Assembly: GCA_020850375.1 (NCBI GenBank)
Contig: JADZET010000290.1
Location: 1 to 10,030, forward strand
Direction of reading: 5' to 3'
DNA: 10,030 bases
DNA from: Phycisphaeraceae bacterium
GTDB lineage: Bacteria > Planctomycetota > Phycisphaerae > Phycisphaerales > Phycisphaeraceae
Below the pieces are notes generated by a model. The model saw only the letters and a program-made list of their open reading frames with translations. It was not told the DNA's origin and made no database searches. Position 1 is the first letter of the stretch. Every line of letters starts with the position of its first letter. The position numbers and the translations under genes are program-made. Shown here one piece after another: positions 6,116-10,030 of the stretch.

Positions 6116-7344
6116 CGGTCAGGTCGGGCGGACAACCGCGCGTGGCGATGGTGAGCCCGGGCTGGCCGGTGGAGCATTTCTTCAACGGGATCGTGTCGTA
6201 CACGACACGGATGAAGTGTGCGATGGAGGCGGCTGGGGCGCGGGTGACGATCCTGTCGGACCCGGTGATAGGAGATTTCGGGGCGGACGTGGTGCGGTTT
6301 GATGGGGCGAGGATCCACACGCGGACGTGGGAGCGGCTGCTGTACAAGGCGCTGGTGCGGGTGGAGCTGGAGTACGCGGTGGCGCGGTCGCAGGGACGGG
6401 CGATCGGGGAGGCGCTGCGGCGGATCAGCGAGGGGGGCGGGCTGGACGTGGTGCAGATCCCGGACGCGTACGGGTGGTCGCATTACCTGCGGCCTGCGAG
6501 CCCGGCGCCGGTGGTGGTGCGTCTGCATGGGCCTTGGTTCTTCAATGAGGTGATGGCGGAGGGGGTTCGTCCGGATCGGAAGTATCGGAGGCGGGTGGCG
6601 CGGGAGAGGCTGGGGATTGCGGGGGCGGACGGGATCAGCTCTCCGAGCCTGGCGGTGCTGGAGGCGACGCGGGAGTATTACGGATTGGAGCTAGCGGGGG
6701 CGCGGGTGATCGCGACGCCGATTGAGCCGTTGGCGGAGAGGGATCTGTGGCGGGGGTCGGGGTCGGGGCCGCGAAGGATCGTGTTCGTGGGGCGGTTCGA
6801 TCGGCACAAGGGGGGGGACCTGGTGATCGAGGCGTTTGCGCGGGTGGCGGCGAGGCGTGGGGACGTTCGGCTGATGTTTGTCGGGCCGGACCGGGGGGTG
6901 CAGACGAGGGCGTGGGGGTGGTTGGGGATTCGGGAGTTTATTGAGCGGGTGGCACCGGAGGCTGGGGTGCGGGAGCGGATCGAGTGGTTGGGTAAGCGAA
7001 CGCCGGCGGAGATCCGGGAGCTGCGGGCGGGGGCGTCGGTGGTGGTGGTGCCGTCGCGGTGGGAGAATTTCGCGAACACGCTGCTGGAGTCGGTGATCGC
7101 GGGTTGCCCGACGGTGGCGAGCCGGACGGGCGGGTTGCCGGAGATTGTGGAGCACGAGCGGAACGGGCTGCTGTGCGAGGCGGACAGCGTCGAGTCGCTG
7201 GCGCACGAGGTGGGGAGGCTGCTGGACGACGGGTCGTTGGCGAAGAGACTGGGGGGTCGGGCGCTGGCCGATGCGCTGGAGCGTTACTCGCCGGCGACGG
7301 CGGCGCGGGAGCACCTGGCGTTCTACGAGGCGGTGGCGAGATGA
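6112..7344 (+). CDS. Glycosyltransferase family 4 (GT-B fold)
   Basis: A 410-residue enzyme that likely transfers a sugar from a nucleotide-sugar donor to a lipid-linked acceptor at the cytoplasmic membrane face. The N-terminal Rossmann half has a glycine-containing loop (MVSPGWPVEHFFNG, about residues 11-24) and RLHGPW at 137-142. The C-terminal half shows the GT4 signature: RIVFVGRFDRHKGG (222-235), with R228 and K233 in the donor-phosphate positions, and the E-x7-E motif in WENFANTLLE (E318 and E326). These are followed by the usual GGLPEIVE stretch. The start is set at the ATG at 6112, which forms an ATGA overlap with the flippase stop. An in-frame GTG at 6076 would add 12 residues with no family support. 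Only a weak GGGG lies upstream of the ATG, fitting translational coupling. Donor and acceptor sugars are unknown. Confidence 0.9.
   Translation: MTVRSGGQPRVAMVSPGWPVEHFFNGIVSYTTRMKCAMEAAGARVTILSDPVIGDFGADVVRFDGARIHTRTWERLLYKALVRVELEYAVARSQGRAIGEALRRISEGGGLDVVQIPDAYGWSHYLRPASPAPVVVRLHGPWFFNEVMAEGVRPDRKYRRRVARERLGIAGADGISSPSLAVLEATREYYGLELAGARVIATPIEPLAERDLWRGSGSGPRRIVFVGRFDRHKGGDLVIEAFARVAARRGDVRLMFVGPDRGVQTRAWGWLGIREFIERVAPEAGVRERIEWLGKRTPAEIRELRAGASVVVVPSRWENFANTLLESVIAGCPTVASRTGGLPEIVEHERNGLLCEADSVESLAHEVGRLLDDGSLAKRLGGRALADALERYSPATAAREHLAFYEAVAR
6908..6934 (+). other. G-quadruplex motif in the first glycosyltransferase gene
   Basis: G tracts of 3, 5, 4 and 3 bases are separated by loops of 3, 5 and 4 bases (CGT, TGGTT, ATTC). 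This meets the usual G3/loop 1-7 rule on the coding strand. Biological role is unproven. Confidence 0.4.
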
Positions 7345-8708
7345 TTGTGCTGGTGCAGATCGCGTTGTTCGGGTGGGTGCCGGCGCTGGCGGTGATTTTT
7401 CTGCTGTTCCCGCCGCGTCAGGCGGTGGTGGTGTCGTTGATGACGGGGTGGCTGCTGCTGCCGCTGGCGGGTTTCCCGCTGCCGGGGCTGCCGGACTACA
7501 CGAAGGTTTCGGCGACGTGCGCGGGGGTGTTCTTCGCGGCGTTGGTGTTCGACGGGGGGAGGATGATGTCGGTGCGGTGGGGGTGGTGGGACCTGCCGCT
7601 GGCGATCTGGGTGGTGTGCCCGATGTTCTCGGCGATGGCGAATCGGCCGGACCTGTCGCTGTATGACGGGATGTCGCTGACGATGGAGTACATGATCCAG
7701 TGGGGGATGACCTATTGGCTGGGTCGGGCGTACTTCGGGGACTGGGAGGGGATGCGGGAGCTGGCGGTGGGGTTTTTTGCCGCGGCGCTGGGTTATGTGC
7801 CGTTGTGTCTGTTTGAGCTGAAGATGAGCCCGGTGCTCAACGCCAGGGTGTATGGGTTCTCGCAGTCGGCCTGGACGGGCGAGCGTGGGGGCGGGTGGCG
7901 GCCGGTGGTGTTCATGCAGAACGGGCTGGCGCTGGCGATGTGGATGTGCATGGCGGCGATGCTGGGGTGGTGGCTGTGGAAGACGGGGGCGGTGAGGAAG
8001 GTTTGGGGGATGAGCATGGGTTGGTGCCTGGCGGCGGTGGGTGGGGTGGCGCTCTTGAGCCGGGGGATGGGTGCGATCGTGCTGATGCTGATCGGGGCGG
8101 GGAGCCTGTGGGTGCTGGGCAGGGTGCGGGGTCGGTGGCTGGTGTGGGGGCTGATGGCGATCGCGCCGCTGTACATGATGCTGCGGACGCCGGGGGTGTG
8201 GCATGGTGAGCCGATCGGGGCGCTCGCGGGGGTGGTCAGCGCGGACCGTCAGGAGTCGTTCGAGTTCCGGCTCAAGAACGAGGACATGCTGGTGGACAAG
8301 GCGATGCAGCGGGCGTGGTTCGGTTGGGGGGGGTGGGGGAGGAACCGGGTTTTCGACGAGGGCGGGAATGACATCTCGGTGACGGATGGTTGGTGGGTGA
8401 TCAACCTGGGGGTGTGCGGGAGGGTGGGTGCGGCGGCGTGGGCGACGGCGATGCTGCTGCCGGTGGGGATGTTCGTGAGGAAGTGGGGGAGGGCGAGCTG
8501 GTCGCACCCGACGGCGGCGGCGGGGGCGGCGATGGCGATGCTGCTGTGCATGACGATGCTCGACGGTCTGATGAATGCGAACCTCAACCCGCTGATCGCG
8601 GTGGGGGCGGGCGGGTTGATGGGGCTGGGGACGATGAAGGCGACGGCGCGGGAGGAGGCGGCACCTACGGTGGCGCGGCGGGAGACGGGAGGTCGGGCGT
8701 GGGCATGA
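7341..8708 (+). CDS. Wzy-like O-antigen/exopolysaccharide polymerase or ligase
   Basis: A 455-residue polytopic membrane protein, judged from alternating hydrophobic segments of about 20 residues, probably ten or more. A long, less hydrophobic loop follows two thirds of the way along. It carries DRQESFEFR (302-310) and then FGWGGWG (327-333). This order, an Arg-containing S/R motif followed by a Gly/Trp 'FGWG' motif, is typical of the O-antigen ligase/polymerase (Wzy_C/WaaL-like) superfamily. An RPVVFMQNG segment at 187-195 also resembles these proteins. The family joins flipped repeat units on the periplasmic side; polymerase and ligase cannot be separated by sequence alone. The flippase and glycosyltransferases around it favour polymerase. 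The ATG at 7341 overlaps the previous stop (ATGA), with only a distant GAGG at 7327-7330. The tail after about residue 435 is hydrophilic and rich in Glu/Arg, consistent with a cytoplasmic end. Confidence 0.8.
   Translation: MIVLVQIALFGWVPALAVIFLLFPPRQAVVVSLMTGWLLLPLAGFPLPGLPDYTKVSATCAGVFFAALVFDGGRMMSVRWGWWDLPLAIWVVCPMFSAMANRPDLSLYDGMSLTMEYMIQWGMTYWLGRAYFGDWEGMRELAVGFFAAALGYVPLCLFELKMSPVLNARVYGFSQSAWTGERGGGWRPVVFMQNGLALAMWMCMAAMLGWWLWKTGAVRKVWGMSMGWCLAAVGGVALLSRGMGAIVLMLIGAGSLWVLGRVRGRWLVWGLMAIAPLYMMLRTPGVWHGEPIGALAGVVSADRQESFEFRLKNEDMLVDKAMQRAWFGWGGWGRNRVFDEGGNDISVTDGWWVINLGVCGRVGAAAWATAMLLPVGMFVRKWGRASWSHPTAAAGAAMAMLLCMTMLDGLMNANLNPLIAVGAGGLMGLGTMKATAREEAAPTVARRETGGRAWA
8603..8630 (+). other. 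G-quadruplex motif near the end of the polymerase gene
   Basis: Five G tracts (5, 3, 3, 4 and 4 bases) are separated by loops C, C, TTGAT and CT. This is one of the strongest quadruplex candidates in the window. It lies about 70 bases before the start of the next glycosyltransferase gene, close enough to affect coupled translation. No function is shown. Confidence 0.5.
8687..8693 (+). promoter_or_regulatory. Shine-Dalgarno for the second glycosyltransferase, with an ambiguous start
   Basis: GGGAGGT lies 5 bases before an in-frame GTG at 8699 and 11 bases before the ATG at 8705. The GTG spacing is the better of the two; the ATG gives the ATGA overlap seen elsewhere in the operon. The choice changes the protein by two residues. 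Confidence 0.6.
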
Positions 8709-9871
8709 GAGTGCTTTACATGGCGGGGCCGGGGGACGTGATCGGGACGTACCGGCACTGGAAGGAGGGGCGGGACGACCCGGGCCAGGTGGCGATGACG
8801 TACTCGGGTCAGTTCTATGACGTGATGCGGGAGATGGGGTTTGAGGCGTATGTGGTGGCGAATCACCACCGGCGTGAGGTGGTGAAGGAGGCGGGGATCA
8901 CGATCGAGCATCGTCCGCTGCCCTGGATGAACCGGGTGCGCGGGGGTTTTCACGCGGGGTGGACGTGGTATTCGCGGGGGCTGGCGCGGACGGCGCGGGC
9001 GTGGGGGGCGGACGTGGTGGTGCCGATGATGGGGACGCATCTGTTCCCGATGGGGGAGCTGCGCGGGCGGGGGGTGCGGATCATTCCGTCGATCCAGTGC
9101 GTGCTCTGGCCGAAGTTTGTCGGGCCGCGGAAGTTGTGGAGGGTGGTGCACCGGCTGGATCGGGAGGTGCTGAGCAAGGACTGCGCGGCGATCCTGAGCG
9201 CGTCGGAGGACATCAACGAGCAGGTGCGGGAATTGACGGGCGGGGTGCACGCGCCGCTGCGGACGTTCCTGCCGACGTACCGGGCGGAGGCGTTCGCGGA
9301 GATCGAGAAGGTTGCGTGGGGGACGCGGCCGTTCCGGGTGGTTTACGCGGGGAGGATCGAGCGGGACAAGGGGGTGTTTGACCTGCTGACGATCGCGCGG
9401 GAGCTGCGGAGCAAGGGGGTGGTGTTCGAGCTGTGCGGGAATGGGTCGGTGCTGGAGGAATTGAGGCACGCGTCGGCGGGCCTGGGCGCGGCGTTTGTCT
9501 GCCATGGGCACTGCGATCGGGCGACGATGAAGAGGATTTATGGGCGGAGCCACGTGGTGGTGGCACCGACGGCGCTGGGGTCGGTCGAGGGGTTTAACCA
9601 GGTGGTGGTGGAAGCCGTGCTGGCGGGTCGGCCGGTGGTGACCTCGACGCTGTGCCCGGCGATCGGGACGGTCAGGGGGGCGGCGGTGGATGTCGAGCCG
9701 AGCGACGTGGCGGGGTATCGGCGGGCGATCGAGCGGCTGAGCGAGGACCGGGCGTACTACGAGCAACTGGCGGGGAGCACGGCGGGGTACGCGCAGGGGT
9801 TCTATGATCCGCGGCAGGGGTGGGGGGCGGCGCTGCGGGAACTGCTGATGAAGCGGGAGGATCGTGGGTGA
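8705..9871 (+). CDS. Glycosyltransferase family 4 (GT-B fold), second copy
   Basis: A 388-residue predicted cytoplasmic or membrane-associated sugar transferase, not closely similar to the upstream GT4. The N-terminal strand MRVLYMAGPGDV opens the first Rossmann half. The donor half has VVYAGRIERDKGVFDLL from residue 212, with R217 and K222 in the donor-phosphate positions. E295 and E303 in VEGFNQVVVE form the E-x7-E motif that defines GT4. An acceptor-side stretch, SIQCVLWPKF, is rich in aromatic residues. Length is normal. I use the ATG at 8705, which overlaps the polymerase stop (ATGA); a GTG at 8699 with a better-spaced GGGAGGT would add only two residues. It probably adds a later sugar of the same repeat unit. 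Sugar specificity cannot be predicted. Confidence 0.88.
   Translation: MRVLYMAGPGDVIGTYRHWKEGRDDPGQVAMTYSGQFYDVMREMGFEAYVVANHHRREVVKEAGITIEHRPLPWMNRVRGGFHAGWTWYSRGLARTARAWGADVVVPMMGTHLFPMGELRGRGVRIIPSIQCVLWPKFVGPRKLWRVVHRLDREVLSKDCAAILSASEDINEQVRELTGGVHAPLRTFLPTYRAEAFAEIEKVAWGTRPFRVVYAGRIERDKGVFDLLTIARELRSKGVVFELCGNGSVLEELRHASAGLGAAFVCHGHCDRATMKRIYGRSHVVVAPTALGSVEGFNQVVVEAVLAGRPVVTSTLCPAIGTVRGAAVDVEPSDVAGYRRAIERLSEDRAYYEQLAGSTAGYAQGFYDPRQGWGAALRELLMKREDRG
9855..9860 (+). promoter_or_regulatory. Strong Shine-Dalgarno for the last, partial gene
   Basis: GGGAGG ends 7 bases before the GTG at 9868, an ideal spacing. It supports this GTG as a real start and shows that the gene has its own ribosome site in addition to the overlap. 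Confidence 0.65.
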
Positions 9872-10030
9872 TCGAGCGTCTGACGAACTACGCGCGGAAG
9901 ATTCCGATCATGGCGTTGTGCCGGCGGTGGCCGGCGCGGCATGTCACGACGGCGGGGATGGAGGAGGGGTACACGATCGTGCTGCCGGCGCCGGCGGACA
10001 TGCCGTTCCTGGCGCGGATCGCGCTCGAGA
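9868..10030 (+). CDS. Start of a further operon gene, cut by the window edge; possible glycosyltransferase
   Basis: The first 54 codons of a gene that runs past the right edge. The GTG start overlaps the previous stop (GTGA) and has a good Shine-Dalgarno (GGGAGG at 9855-9860). The N-terminus is basic (ERLTNYARKIPIMALCRRWP) with no clear signal peptide. It is followed by a probable beta strand (YTIVLPAPADMP) and the beginning of a helix (FLARIALE). A short strand followed by 'PAPADMPFL' and a helix resembles the opening of GT-A type sugar transferases, where the first strand leads into a donor-binding loop. That is weak evidence; a methyltransferase or another sugar-modifying enzyme is possible. 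Context says it belongs to the same polysaccharide pathway. Confidence 0.6.
   Translation, partial: MIERLTNYARKIPIMALCRRWPARHVTTAGMEEGYTIVLPAPADMPFLARIALE

Noticed and set aside
7323..9766. Minus-strand frames at 7323-8507 and 8249-9766
   Set aside because: Antisense shadows of the polymerase and the second GT4; low-complexity His/Pro/Arg composition.
1..10030. CRISPR array, tRNA, rRNA, insertion sequence or transposase
   Set aside because: No regularly spaced repeats with unique spacers, no cloverleaf or rRNA signature and no transposase motifs were seen by eye. The only tandem repeats are in-frame coding linkers.

Overview
The window is GC-rich bacterial DNA with a strong excess of G over C on the + strand. 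All convincing genes lie on the + strand and point rightwards. The best guess for the source is a planctomycete, probably of the Phycisphaerae type. This rests on the codon style and on a large secreted protein that combines a dockerin-like calcium-binding pair with several choice-of-anchor-D/HYDIN-type Ig-like domains. It is an inference; there is no rRNA or other marker gene here.

Layout: bases 1-558 hold no convincing gene, but contain several inverted repeats, including a hairpin capped by a GAAA tetraloop. Bases 559-4533 encode a 1324-residue secreted multidomain protein: signal peptide, dockerin-like pair, Gly/Ser and Glu/Pro linkers, four Ig-like repeats, a second Gly-rich linker, and a C-terminal module that looks like a glycoside hydrolase. 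A 175-base gap follows, with a small GC hairpin and a 10-base palindrome. Then comes a tightly packed operon: a Wzx-like flippase (4709-6115), a GT4 glycosyltransferase (6112-7344), a Wzy-like polymerase/ligase membrane protein (7341-8708), a second GT4 glycosyltransferase (8705-9871), and the start of a further gene (9868 to the window edge). Every junction inside this operon is a 4-base stop/start overlap (ATGA or GTGA), so translational coupling is likely.

Together this looks like part of a Wzx/Wzy-type exopolysaccharide or O-antigen locus. The glycosyltransferases would build a lipid-linked repeat unit, the flippase would export it and the polymerase would join units. The large secreted protein upstream could bind, trim or remodel the resulting matrix. 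The most interesting points are that modular secreted protein, its association with the export genes, the structured leader in front of it, and the G8 tracts and G-quadruplex motifs on the coding strand.
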